Of a stretch of 64,000 bases of DNA, positions 10,440 to 20,101 are shown in pieces; the stretch's first letter is position 1; each line of letters begins with the position of its first letter. The notes below the pieces were generated by a model. The model made no database searches and was not told where the DNA came from. It saw only the letters and a list, made by a program, of their open reading frames with translations. The translations under genes were made by a program, and so were the position numbers. Source of the stretch: Rhynchopus sp. YZ270_cl-10 (Eukaryota; Euglenozoa; Diplonemea; Diplonemida; Diplonemidae); NCBI GenBank assembly GCA_964035575.1, contig OZ037880.1:930001-994000 (forward strand), written 5' to 3'.

Positions 10440-11603
10440 ATGGAATATGAGGAATCGCTTCTCAGGGTTCCTCTGGAAAATATAACCCGCGCGACGCGTG
10501 TTGAGGTGCGCCGTCTTGAAAAGGAATGGGGTGTAGTTTTTAAAGCGCTAAACACCCTTGCCGACCGAGAGGAGAAGGGGGACGGTGCCGGGGCTGAGGC
10601 GGTGAGCCGGAGTCTTGAGAAGATTGAGGGGAAGCTGCGGGGGATGAAACGGAAGATGGAGGACAGTGCGGCGGAGGAGGGTATGCAATTGGATATTTGC
10701 ACACGACGAGCACGCCTTGTACGCGATGCACCTTCACGCCCATTGGACATTGACGCATCACACACCTTCTTCGAGCAAGCAACCAACCGTCTTATTTGTG
10801 ACTACACCCTCCATCGTGGTTATCTCAAAACCGCTCAATCTCTTGCCCAAGAAGCCTCTATCACAGACCAAGTTGATATCACCACAGTTGCTGCATTAAA
10901 ACCGATTACCGAAGCGCTTCTCCAAGGAGACACCAAACCTGCCTTAACATGGTGTGGTGCAAACCGCTCTGCCCTGCACACCAACCACAGCACCATCGAG
11001 TTAAAGCTGCGTATCCAAGAATGCGTCGAAGAGACGAAGCGGGAGGGGGGCAGTTCGCTTGCTGCATTGACGTTGTGTAGACAGCATGTTGCTCCCCTTG
11101 CAGGGAAGGATAGTGCCCTTCTCTGCAATGTCAAAGCATTAATGGGGTATCTTACGTTTGGTGCATCCGGAAGGTATGCGTCGCTGGGGGAGGAGGTGCA
11201 GAGGGAGGATTTGGCGACAGAGTTTGCGTCAGAGTATTTGAGTATCAGTTGTGTTGCGGAGGTGCCATTGTTTTTGTTGTTGCTGCAGGCAGGGGTGTTA
11301 TGCCTCAATACAGGCTCGCAATCGCATGAGGGAAGCTCCGCTGACCCAATGACCCAACCCAGTATGCGCATTCTCGCCAAAGGATTGCCTGCTTTGGCAC
11401 GCAAAAACTCTGCCCTAGTTTGCAAGCTAACCGGCAAAGTGATGGACGATACAAACCCCCCCATGGCCACTCCACGTGGTTGTGTATACTCTCAATCCGC
11501 AATCAGGGATATCGTTTGTGAATCTGAAGATGGTCTGTTCACCTGCCCCAAAACAGGGTTCTCGTATGGCATATCAGAGTTGAAGAAGGTTTACGTTATG
11601 TAG
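10440..11603 (+). CDS. MAEA: MAEA/GID9-like subunit of the GID/CTLH E3 ubiquitin ligase
   Basis: 387 residues, close to human MAEA in length. It shows a coiled N-terminus, then FFEQATNRLICDYTLHRGYLKTAQSLAQ (LisH region), EALLQGDTKPALTWCGANRS (CTLH), a CRA region ending LLLQAGVLCLNT, and a C-terminal degenerate RING: DPMTQPSM, NSALVCKLTGKVMDDTNPPM, TPRGCVYSQSAI, TCPKTGFSYGISELKKVYVM. The last segment is diagnostic of the MAEA/Fyv10 class rather than RMND5. In yeast and animals it pairs with RMND5/Gid2 to form the catalytic core. An AAACAG acceptor-like site lies about 10 nt before the ATG. Confidence 0.88.
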   Translation: MEYEESLLRVPLENITRATRVEVRRLEKEWGVVFKALNTLADREEKGDGAGAEAVSRSLEKIEGKLRGMKRKMEDSAAEEGMQLDICTRRARLVRDAPSRPLDIDASHTFFEQATNRLICDYTLHRGYLKTAQSLAQEASITDQVDITTVAALKPITEALLQGDTKPALTWCGANRSALHTNHSTIELKLRIQECVEETKREGGSSLAALTLCRQHVAPLAGKDSALLCNVKALMGYLTFGASGRYASLGEEVQREDLATEFASEYLSISCVAEVPLFLLLLQAGVLCLNTGSQSHEGSSADPMTQPSMRILAKGLPALARKNSALVCKLTGKVMDDTNPPMATPRGCVYSQSAIRDIVCESEDGLFTCPKTGFSYGISELKKVYVM

Positions 11604-12186
11604 GGTCATAATGATCAAGACGTTCGAAATTGAATGCAGACCGTAATATGCATGGATATTTAAGTGATTGTCGGTACAATGATTTGAGCGGTATTGCGGA
11701 AGAATATGTTAATGGGAGGGGGGGAGGAAGGGGAGAGGGGAGGAGAGGGGGGTCAAACTACACTATTTCCGGCCCCCTTTTCCCTTGCTAATAGGGGTTT
11801 AAAGTGCAAAGGTTTCGGTCAATGAGGGCAAATCGTCACCCACTGGTGTGACATGATTGTTGACATAACAAAAATAAACTGTGAACTATAAATAGAGTTT
11901 TCCGTATTCTGCCGCATTTCTCTGCCATTTGAAGCGTTCTAGCCCTTTTTTGGGGGGAGGGGGAGGGAGGGTAACATTATGTACAAGAAGTTTGTACCGT
12001 CATTTTTCTCTTTCCTTTTTTTTGATGATTTGCGCAAACTAAAGAATCCGTAACAACGAACGGGATAACAAGCTCCCTTTTTTGATAAATTCTGACGCCA
12101 AACTTCCATCCTAGCTGAAGGTGTCTCAGGAGGTCCTGCTCTCAGTCCCCCCACCCTGCGTAAAGTTCACCCACCAGAAATACACA
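11604..12186. other. Intergenic, no gene seen
   Basis: G-rich run near 11710-11750 and AT-rich sequence. A CCACCAG acceptor-like site at 12170-12176 precedes the ATG at 12187. Confidence 0.4.
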
Positions 12187-15100
12187 ATGGCAGATGCGGA
12201 TGAGGATCTTGACGCTCTGCTTGACGATGCCTTAGAAGGCTTCGACCAAGAGGCAAAACACGAAGAGTATGAAGCACCTTTCTCATATCGATTATTCTGT
12301 CTATTTTTCCTCTCTCTTTGCAAACATGGCCCTGTGATAGTCTTAAAAAAAACAGTTCATTGAAATTTATGGATTAACAAATGGTTGCGTTTGAAAAAAG
12401 CTTATATGAGGGGGTGAAGGGAGTGATACTAGACGTTTAGTTACGTTACCGCCAGCGTGTAGGTTTGGTAACCACAGTTCTCTGTGTTTTATTATTATTT
12501 TTAGGTGGCTATGCGAGGCTTAGGTTCATCTTATAAAATTTTTGTTGTTGAGTGAGCGAGATGAATATGTTGACATTTTCTCTTTTTAGAGATGTGTGCA
12601 CGAAGTGGATCTTACAAATTTCCCTCTTTTTTCATACCCCCTCTCACCTCAGGGAACGCCTAGAGGAAAAACGGAAAAAAGAAAAGGAAAAGGTACCTGA
12701 GGGCAGCGGCGGCGATGACGAACTCACAGGCCTTCTGGAGAAAACATTGCTGCAGCTGAGTGGTATGTACAACAAGAGGGGCTTTTTCTTGCTTTCATTG
12801 TCTCATTCAAGATGACTGATACTTGGGTCAACTTTTCTCCACCTCTACTTTTTTAGTCTGTGAATCTGTGGGACTACCCTAAAAAAACTTATCTTGCACT
12901 GTACGATAACGATTGTGATCAAGCTGACACCACCCGGCTAGGTTCATATGACTTTTCTTATTCTCAAAAGTCTTAATCATTCTTTGTACTTTCATGGCTG
13001 GCATCGTAGGTGGGTGAGTTGGGATGTCTGCATCAATAATTATTCTTATTTTTCACAGAAAACGGTGAGGAGGAGGACGATAACCTGAAGCAGCTTGTTG
13101 AGCAGGGTCTCAACCTGATGAAGGGCGACGGTGGCATGGGTGACGACGAGGAGGTCTTCAAGAAGTGTCTGGGCCTTCTCGAGAGTGTGACAAAGGAGAT
13201 CAGCAAGGGTGGGGAGGAGGAGGCCGGGCCCATGGCTGCGATGAACCCTCTCATGCAACAGCTGTCCGCTGCAGTGGGGGATGTTGTGCAGGGGTATGGA
13301 ACACACAAAAGAAATACGCAAAAATAACCAGTCAAAATAACACTTTTTGTTCAAAAACCGGAGATATATTTACACTACATTTTATATCCGGGCTGCGTTT
13401 CAGCACGTTTCAGTTCCTCTTTTTTTCCCCCCACATATTTCCGCATATTAACCCCATATCTTATGATATTCCACATTACTTTTTATACCTGATACTATGA
13501 TTTTAAACTTTCCTTCACAGGCTGCAGGACGGTGAAGGTGGTGAGGGTAGCGACGCACTGGGGACGTCGAAGGAGGACCAGGAGAAGCTTCTGAACGTCA
13601 TGAAGGAGCTTGGTGCGGCCACGGGGTCGTCTCCTGCTGAGGGTGCTGAGGGGGAGGTATGGTCAACTTCTATACACACACTACAAGATTTTTCCAAAAT
13701 TTTTTAAAAATCACATTGGGTATATTACCCAAACACACTCTACTTAAAAAAAAACAACGGACCTACCGAGATAACGTCTCGTCCATTAGAATCGCTCTTT
13801 ATGCACATCTTATCTATCGCCTATCTCACCCTATTGTGCATATGAACACCTTGAGGGGGAAGTATTTTTCTTGATTTTTCAAAAAAAAAAAAAAATAACA
13901 GATGCAAATGCCTGCCGGGTTTTCTGAGGAAATGATGGAATCAATACTAAAGGGCTTTGACCCCTCTGCGGCAGGTACTTCTGGTGCAGGTGAGCTTCCG
14001 GGTCTGCCCGGTATGGAGGAGATGATGAAGGCAATGGGTGCGGGTGGTGAGGGTGGTGGGAACCCACCTGATATCATGGCGGCACTGCAGTCAGCGATGT
14101 CCTCCCTCGGGGACGCGGCACCCCAAACCGAGCAGGACAAGGCGGAGCTTGCGAAGCTCAAGGAGGAGATGCGTACGTCTCTTGATGAGGTATTCCGCTT
14201 CCTTATTTTATAACATAAAACATATCCTCTTTTTGTCTCTGTTTGAAACCATTTCATTTTGTGTTCAAAGAACAGGATTTTCCCCATAGGAATGAATTAA
14301 TATCCTTTATACAAAAGCCTTCGTTGTTGGAGAGCAAACGAAAGTGAATTACTTCCGCATTTCTAATTTTTTTTGTGTTTTCCGCCATTTTTTTGAGGCC
14401 AAACATATTTGAAGTTCTGTAAAATGATGAGTTTTTTTTTTTAAATGAACCAGGGCTTCCCGCAGGATCTGGGGTTTTGGCCTCCCAGGGGGACCAGCCA
14501 AAAAAAGGTGGAATTTTTTTTTTTTTTTCAATGATTTTAATTTGTGTGGTGTGTAGCATTAACGCTGACGCTACGTTACGTTACGCGCCTTTACGCACTT
14601 TAAGTGGTCAAAAAAAATTTTCGACTTCGGCGAAAATGTCCCGGCAAACCGTTAAAACTGCTGCATTAACTCGCATATTGCATATCATCTCACGTTCCCC
14701 ACCTTTGCGGAATAAGAAAAAATATGTCAGGTCGGTAGCGTGCAGACGTTTCCTCGTATAGACATCTACAAAAAGAAACGACAGTCATGGCAAAGGTTCC
14801 TGGCGAAGCCACGGTACGCAACATTTCAAAATACTGTGATTAAAATTGCACATTTTACAGCCACACTATGTCATGGGTGGCTTGCAATCTTGCGCCGCAG
14901 GCGCACGGTACGCTACTTTTTTCTTTTGCCATGCTGCATGCTTCCTTTTCCTTCGGCGTTTGACCAATTGAGTCGCGTTCTGGCTGTGACGGGGTCACTT
15001 TGCCCATGAGGCATACTCGTGGTTCTTTGCAACCGTTATTTTCTGCCTCTTCGGAGCCTGAGCCGATAACTGGGACTCCGCCGGTCGCTTTGCAAATTCC

Positions 15101-16682
15101 ATTATGGAAATCTGTCTTGGTCCGGAGGACTTTTTTGGTGCCATCTTTTCCCCCTGTTACACGACGGTGATGTAACGGGTGTTACAAGTGGAGTTACAAG
15201 TGAGTTACATGTAACTTTTGTTACATGTAACTCACTTGTAACTCACTTGTAACCCACCAGTTACAACCTGATTTTGCCTGTAATTCATGTATCCCACTTG
15301 TAACTCACTTGTAACTCACTTGTAACGGTTTTTCACTTGTAACGTTACATGTAACTTCACTTGTAATGTACTGTACATCACCGTCGTGTAGTTGCCTGTA
15401 TTTGGATGCGCGGGGACGGGAGGGTGGGAAAAATTAAAAAAAATGTGGAAAATTCCTAATAGGCAGCCTCGGAACACTCAAGGGCAGGCTGGTCCCCCCT
15501 GGTCCCCCCTGGTCCCCCCTTATTATTTTTATTTTCCCCCAGGGGGACCAGTGGTCCCCCCTGGTCCCCCCTGTGGGAAGCCCTGATGAACGGTGAACAG
15601 GGTTTCCGCGTTCTTCCGGTGTTTTCGAAGGGGGCGGACGAGTTTTTTTCCCCCCCCAAAAAAATTTTTTTTACTAGTGCTTAACACAATACAGGTCGAG
15701 CCTCCGGCGGAGTTGTCTCGCCTCACGGTCTTTCGTGAGACACAACAGGTGAGAAACTCACGTTACGAGATACTCGAAAACAAAGCGTGGCGGGTGGTGG
15801 AATAAGCGCTCAGCTGTGCTTGTACCCACAGGAAGAGTGAACAAGAGACGGAGTAACGTCCTCATCTGAGGGTACTCGGTGTCACCTTCCTCATTGAGCT
15901 CAACATACATCAGAACGTCATGAAGAGTTGTCATTGAGGTGCACACCCTCAACGCCGACTTGAGCTCTTGCCACTCTGCCAACAGGTCACTGAATTCAAC
16001 CCCCTGCACAATACTGGCTGTCTGGAACTGCTTCCGTTCAGCGGTGTCGCTGTACACCGGCTTCAGCGCATCCCCGCCCACGACATCGTGATGCATGTAG
16101 GCCAGTTTGTGGGGGGTGAAGAACTGGTCGTACAATCTGCCTAGCTGTTCAATGCTGTACTCCGTGCGCAAACCCGCAAAGGGTTTGAGGGGAATGATAG
16201 AGGGGGATACCATAAGTGCGGCCGCAGATCTGCGCGACGCCAAAGAGGGGAGGCCTTTATTTTTCTATACGGGGTGGGGTGCGTCCCCTGCGGGGCCGCA
16301 CCCCACTCGTCCACTTTACAATGTACCCCGGGCCCTCTCCCCACCCATTTTTCCCACTCCCCGGATGAACTTCGTCCGGACGAACTTCGTCCGGCAGTTT
16401 TTTTTTTTTTTCCCCCTACCGGACGAACTTCGTCCGATTTTTGGGTCGCGGAAACACTGACGGTGAAGTGTTTTGCACTTTTTAACTTCTCTTTTGTATC
16501 AACAGCTTCCTGAGGAGATGCGCAGCGGTGTGACTGACATGCTCAGTTCACTGGACAACATCGGGGGAGGGGAGGGTGCTGCGCCTGCAACAGAAGCCGC
16601 AGCAAGCATTACCAACGAAACCACACCCACCGAAGTCCACGCCGATCCTGCCGCTGAAGTGGAGACGAAGGAAATGGAGTGA
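12187..16682 (+). CDS. PEX19: PEX19-like peroxisomal membrane-protein import factor, six exons
   Basis: Exons 12187-12266, 12653-12762, 13059-13293, 13521-13656, 13902-14189 and 16506-16682 join in frame to 341 residues. Donors are GTATG or GTATT and acceptors are all AG. The N-terminus DEDLDALLDDALEGFDQ matches the PEX3-binding helix of PEX19. The fifth exon carries EEMMKAMGAGGEGGG..DIMAALQSAMSSL, resembling the EELTKAM..ILPIMQSIM block of PEX19. PEX19 is the cytosolic chaperone and receptor for peroxisomal (glycosomal) membrane proteins. The usual C-terminal CaaX farnesylation box is missing; the chain ends VETKEME. Intron 5 is 2316 bp, far longer than the others, because of inserted transposons. 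The middle of the protein is diverged, so the assignment is probable, not certain. Confidence 0.6.
12503..12545 (+). repeat. Dispersed GCTTAGGTTCATCTTATAA repeat (in PEX19-like intron 1)
   Basis: GGTGGCTATGCGAGGCTTAGG plus TTCATCTTATAAAATTTTT recurs at 19237-19284, 35428-35472 and 55682-55715. Three of the four copies lie upstream of, or between, genes; this one is inside an intron. Confidence 0.6.
14451..15585. mobile_element. TIR element in PEX19-like intron 5, 6-bp duplication
   Basis: Inverted ends CAGGGCTTCCCGCAGG (14451-14466) and CCTGTGGGAAGCCCTG (15570-15585) differ at one base. Direct repeats ATGAAC flank it at 14445-14450 and 15586-15591. The interior carries tandem GGTCCCCCCT blocks, a GCGCCGCAGGCGCACGGTAC block near 14893 and a second, nested inverted-repeat element (15158-15390). 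No coding capacity was recognised. Confidence 0.65.
15158..15390. mobile_element. Nested 233-bp inverted-repeat element with GTTACAAGTGA repeats
   Basis: A perfect 17-bp inverted repeat, TACACGACGGTGATGTA (15158-15174) and TACATCACCGTCGTGTA (15374-15390), encloses many copies of TGTAACTCACTTGTAAC in both orientations. If the outer TA is the target duplication, this would fit a Tc1/mariner-type MITE; that class call is inference. Confidence 0.6.
15598..16459. mobile_element. hAT element with transposase relic, 8-bp duplication
   Basis: Inverted ends CAGGGTTTCCGCG (15598-15610) and CGCGGAAACACTG (16447-16459) differ at one base. Identical 8-bp flanks ACGGTGAA occur at 15590-15597 and 16460-16467. 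The left duplication overlaps the ATGAAC duplication of the neighbouring element, so the two landed side by side. The minus strand carries the C-terminal part of a hAT transposase (15758-16243). The element sits wholly inside intron 5 of the PEX19-like gene. Confidence 0.8.
15758..16243 (-). pseudogene. hAT transposase C-terminal fragment
   Basis: A 161-codon open frame on the minus strand carries LLRLLFTLPVGTSTAERLF, which matches the start of the hAT C-terminal dimerisation domain (consensus like LLRLLLTIPVSTASAERSFS). The reading then leaves the family pattern (HHPPRFVFEYLVT) and stops, so the rest of the domain is lost or frame-shifted. The N-terminal catalytic region is absent. Upstream residues (YDQFFTPHKLAYMHHD, FSDLLAEWQELKSAL) look like the inter-domain part of such a transposase. 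The host element has matching hAT ends and an 8-bp duplication, which supports the call. Confidence 0.75.
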
Positions 16683-17432
16683 AAAGAGGGAGTCTCAGTC
16701 TTCAAAAGGAAAAATATGCAAAAAGAGAAAAAAAAATCTTCTCAAACGTGCCTGAGAATGTGTGTTTACTCGGCCGATTGAGGGGGACAAAAAGGGAGAA
16801 AAAGAAGGAAAAAGAAAGCACCCTAGCCTAGGGGATGACAGTGGGAAAACCTTTTTTTTTTTCCATTTCTCGACAAAAAAAAGGGTGAAAGTTGATGCTA
16901 GATTTTTGCTGACAAACAAACAAAAAAAACAAACAAAAAACAAACAAAAAACAGAAGAAAAAAAGAAGAAAAAAAAAACACTCGCAACTAGCGGAGCGAG
17001 CGCATCACCCCTTCCCCTACTGACAGTGTCATTACATCCTTCATGCCTATTGTGCGGCGATTTTGCGTATTGTGCACTGGATGAACTCTGCGTCTCAAAC
17101 ACTGTTTATTCCCCTTTTCTCCCACAACACCTTTTTTTTTGTGATCATTGCTCCCTTCTCAGTGAAAGCTTTGTACTCCCCACATCCCCTTTTTAAACAC
17201 TACTTTGAGTTGATCCATCACCTCTTCTGACCATTCGCCCCGAAAAAACTGTTTCATCCCTCAAAAATAAAGCAGCGTTTGGCGTCCCTGTTAGCGCTGT
17301 CTACTGCAGGCGACAACAACTGCATTTATTGGTGGATGTCTTTGCTCTGGATCGATGACTGCAGACAGAATTGGAGATTATAAACACCACTCTTTCTTCC
17401 CACAGATAGCACATTAAAGCAAATATAACAAA
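16683..17432. other. Intergenic, no gene seen
   Basis: A-rich and T-rich runs. A TTCTTCCCACAG acceptor-like site (about 17394-17405) lies 27 nt before the next ATG. Confidence 0.4.
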
Positions 17433-18647
17433 ATGGCTGTTTTTGGTAGGATATGCGAGCTTCCATTGAAAGATTTGGAGCCTCTGAAGCAGGAGATGAA
17501 GTGTGGGGTGTGTAAGATGGTTTTTGAGGACCCTGTTTTGATCACATGCGGCCACGTCTTCTGCAGGGAATGCGCCCTCCAGAACCTCTCCCATGCCGCA
17601 CGATGCCCTTTGTGTCGTGCAGAGTACAACCACCGCTCGCTCTACCCCCTACCCCTCCTCAAGAACATGATAGACAAGCTCGGTGAGATCGGCACGAACC
17701 TCGGGGTGGCAGACATCACCGCAACACAATACACACAACCCTTTGTTTTCAAGCCCTTTGTCCCTCCAGTACGCGCCAATGCAGCGCTTTCTCAATACCT
17801 CCGCGACGCAAAGTCTCAAATCCCTGATTTTTCCGGATCGGATGAAGAAGACGACACTTCCTCCTCCTCCTCAGAGGAGCAGGCAAGTGGTCCACTCTGC
17901 CCAGCAGGGCATCCATTGGTTCGTGAAACCTCCAAAAACTGGGTTTGTTCGACTCACCCAGAGGTAGGGCAATGTGCATCCAAAATGGTGAAAACTACTA
18001 AAACAAACCGGGCGTGTCTCTGTTGCGAGCAGTGTTCATACCGTCTGTGTTTGACCTGTGGTATCAAATATAAGAAAAACGCTGAAGGCAAAGCTGAGCC
18101 TGCGGAAACAGAGAACAAGCTTGAGAAGGTCTGCGCCTTTTGCAACCTCCATCCAGGGTCGGAAGAGGACTGCACTGCGTTGATCGCAAAGATTGAAGCA
18201 GAAGATGACGAAGGGGACAGCTGCGAAGATGGTGTCCTTGGCAGCTGCACCCCCGCCTCTATGGCAAAGGAGCTTGGCCCTCTGAAGGGTCCTTTCCCAA
18301 TCACCTGGTCGGTCGGCAGCAAACGAGACGAAGAACGCGTCTCACAGACACTGCGAGTCGATGCGCAGGCGCACGACCTTTGCCTTCTATGGACCCCAGG
18401 CACGAAGGTCAACAAAAAGGGTGATATAGTACCACGCAGCGTGCCTCCTACCCTCCGTGCTGCAAGAAGGAAGAGATGTCACTCCTGCCAAGGCTATGGT
18501 GCGTCCCTCGTTTGTGACCACAAAAACTGCAAAAAAACCTTCCACATACCCTGTGGGCTCTTCACCTCTGCTATTGGAACGATCGATGAAGAAGAGTTCA
18601 AGGTGTTCTGCCAGGAGCACAGTGCAAAGAAAAGACGGCTTTGTTGA
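17433..18647 (+). CDS. RING finger - extended PHD protein
   Basis: 404 residues in one exon. A C3HC4 RING is complete: Cys24, Cys27, Cys39, His41, Cys44, Cys47, Cys58 and Cys61. An acidic Ser-rich linker follows. Next is a C1/ZZ-like zinc segment (PLCPAGHPL ... CLCCEQCSYRLCLTCG). The C-terminal half is an extended PHD: CAFCNLHPGSEEDC, AHDLCLLWTPG, RCHSCQGYGASLVCDHKNCKK, TFHIPCG and VFCQEHS. RING plus ePHD is known from PHF7/G2E3-type and plant BRCA1-type proteins, which bind chromatin and act as E3 ligases. No BRCT domains are present here, so BRCA1 orthology is unlikely. A role as a nuclear E3 ligase is inference. Confidence 0.85.
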   Translation: MAVFGRICELPLKDLEPLKQEMKCGVCKMVFEDPVLITCGHVFCRECALQNLSHAARCPLCRAEYNHRSLYPLPLLKNMIDKLGEIGTNLGVADITATQYTQPFVFKPFVPPVRANAALSQYLRDAKSQIPDFSGSDEEDDTSSSSSEEQASGPLCPAGHPLVRETSKNWVCSTHPEVGQCASKMVKTTKTNRACLCCEQCSYRLCLTCGIKYKKNAEGKAEPAETENKLEKVCAFCNLHPGSEEDCTALIAKIEAEDDEGDSCEDGVLGSCTPASMAKELGPLKGPFPITWSVGSKRDEERVSQTLRVDAQAHDLCLLWTPGTKVNKKGDIVPRSVPPTLRAARRKRCHSCQGYGASLVCDHKNCKKTFHIPCGLFTSAIGTIDEEEFKVFCQEHSAKKRRLC

Positions 18648-18938
18648 TATCGTAGAGAGGTTGCAGATGATGATCTCCAACCAGGTCTTCGAGTCCGAAT
18701 GGACAGGGGCGGGTGTACCACTTCGAGGAGTTTTGTAGTTAGAGGGTGGTGAGGTTTGGTGGGATATTTCCCTCAGGGGTGGGAGGAGGGGAAAGCAGCA
18801 AAGAAAAAAAAAAATGTGGAGCAGGTCTTCAAAAAAAATGGTCCACAGAGAGAGAGAGAAAGGTTATTTATCTTTTTTTGTCTCGATAGGAAGGTGTGTA
18901 TGTGTGTGAGGGGTTTCACTCATTCCGTGTATTCGCTT

Positions 18939-18976
<38 letters not shown>

Positions 18977-19284
18977 GATTTTCGTTCCCAACTATGTTCA
19001 TCTTTCTATTTTTGTCTTTTTTTTTTTCTGGCGAAAAACAATATAACCAAATACAGCCAACCCGATCCACATTTTAACTTCTTTGATTTTTTTTTTTTCT
19101 GGATAAAAATTTGTTTTTTTCACTTCAACACAACAACCATCCAACCTCCCTCCCCTCTCCCTCCCCTCTCCCTCCTCTCTTCACATTGTATCACTCAAAT
19201 AGTCTCTCACAACAGAACAACGCCCCTCTTTTCTCAAGGTGACTAAGCACTAGAGGCTTGGGTTCATCTTATAACCTTTTCTTT
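18648..19284. other. Intergenic with homopolymer runs and a dispersed repeat
   Basis: Long T runs (about 18941-18970, 19088-19098). At 19237-19284 a copy of the GCTTAGGTTCATCTTATAA family (here GAGGCTTGGGTTCATCTTATAAC) directly abuts the next start codon and probably serves as its 5' UTR. Confidence 0.5.
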
Positions 19285-19758
19285 ATGGAATATGATGACT
19301 TTCTTTTTGAAGATGACATTGCGGTAGACGATACGTTGTTGATGCCTGAGCCACGAAAGCAGGCGACACCTGAGAAGTCTTCTGCGACCCCTGAGAAGTG
19401 TGCCTACGTGGTAAACGAAGCAACAGGGTGGTCAAGCGAAGAGGAGCCGAGCTCTCCTATTCTCACCGACAATGTGTGCAACACATGCTACAGCAAGCAG
19501 GACGCTAGATGGTCGTGCAAGCAATGCGATATGAAGTACTGTGAATCCTGCTGGGCGAAACACCACCCCCCAGGTGATGCGTCGCTCCAACACGAAAAGA
19601 GAACCTTCCGCTATCGGTCTGCCGGGGCAACAGGAAAGCTCGTACTCTCGAATAATACACCCCTAGACGCAATAAACGAGGCCTTCAGAATACCTCACAC
19701 CACCGACGATACACCAGACACATTGCTTCAAAATTTTTTGAAATGTGCTCACCCGTAG
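19285..19758 (+). CDS. B-box-type zinc finger protein
   Basis: 157 residues from the ATG at 19285; an in-frame ATG at 19258 lies within a dispersed repeat and is less likely. The N-terminal 60 residues are acidic with two TPEK repeats. One B-box-like zinc finger is clear: CNTCYSKQDARWSCKQCDMK, YCESCWAKHH and a following LQHEKR. The rest has no known motif. It follows the RING-ePHD gene, but B-box and RING lie in separate genes, so no TRIM-like protein is implied. Function unknown; protein or RNA binding through the B-box is the usual guess. Confidence 0.75.
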   Translation: MEYDDFLFEDDIAVDDTLLMPEPRKQATPEKSSATPEKCAYVVNEATGWSSEEEPSSPILTDNVCNTCYSKQDARWSCKQCDMKYCESCWAKHHPPGDASLQHEKRTFRYRSAGATGKLVLSNNTPLDAINEAFRIPHTTDDTPDTLLQNFLKCAHP

Positions 19759-20101
19759 ATAATTAGATAGATGCTGTGCGCAGAGGTACATTTCATCTTT
19801 CACGTTTTATTTTAAAATAGTTCTTGGTTTCTGTCTCCATTTTTTTTTCCCTTTGGAATAACAGTCAAAACCATGCTAGAAACTGCATCTATTAGTATTT
19901 CTTTAGTTTCTGTTATGATTTTTTATACATTTTGTTACAAACTGCGCGACAGTGAAAATCCAAAATCCACTCCCCCCCCCTTTTCCACTTTTCCACTCAC
20001 TCCTCACCTACCCCCCACCACCACCACCCCCCATTCAATTTCCAGAAAAGGGACACCACCACCTTTCCCTTTTCCCTCCCCCTCCCCCTCCCCCTTACAC
20101 G
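19759..20101. other. Intergenic, pyrimidine-rich
   Basis: A long C/T tract (about 19970-20098) immediately precedes the golgin-84-like start codon. An open frame runs through it from 19952, but its Pro-rich product looks like translated UTR. Confidence 0.4.

Noticed and set aside
10440..11603. RMND5/GID2 identity for the CTLH-RING protein
   Set aside because: The C-terminal block with VMDDTNPPM and PRGCVYSQSAI is the MAEA/GID9 form, not the RMND5 form.
15156..15392. CRISPR array (regular GTTACAAGTGA-like repeats)
   Set aside because: Repeats occur in both orientations with no constant spacer length, inside an inverted-repeat element of a eukaryotic intron.
19952..20101. N-terminal extension of the golgin-84-like protein
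   Set aside because: It would translate a C/T-rich tract into a Pro run; the ATG at 20102 gives a normal start directly after that tract.
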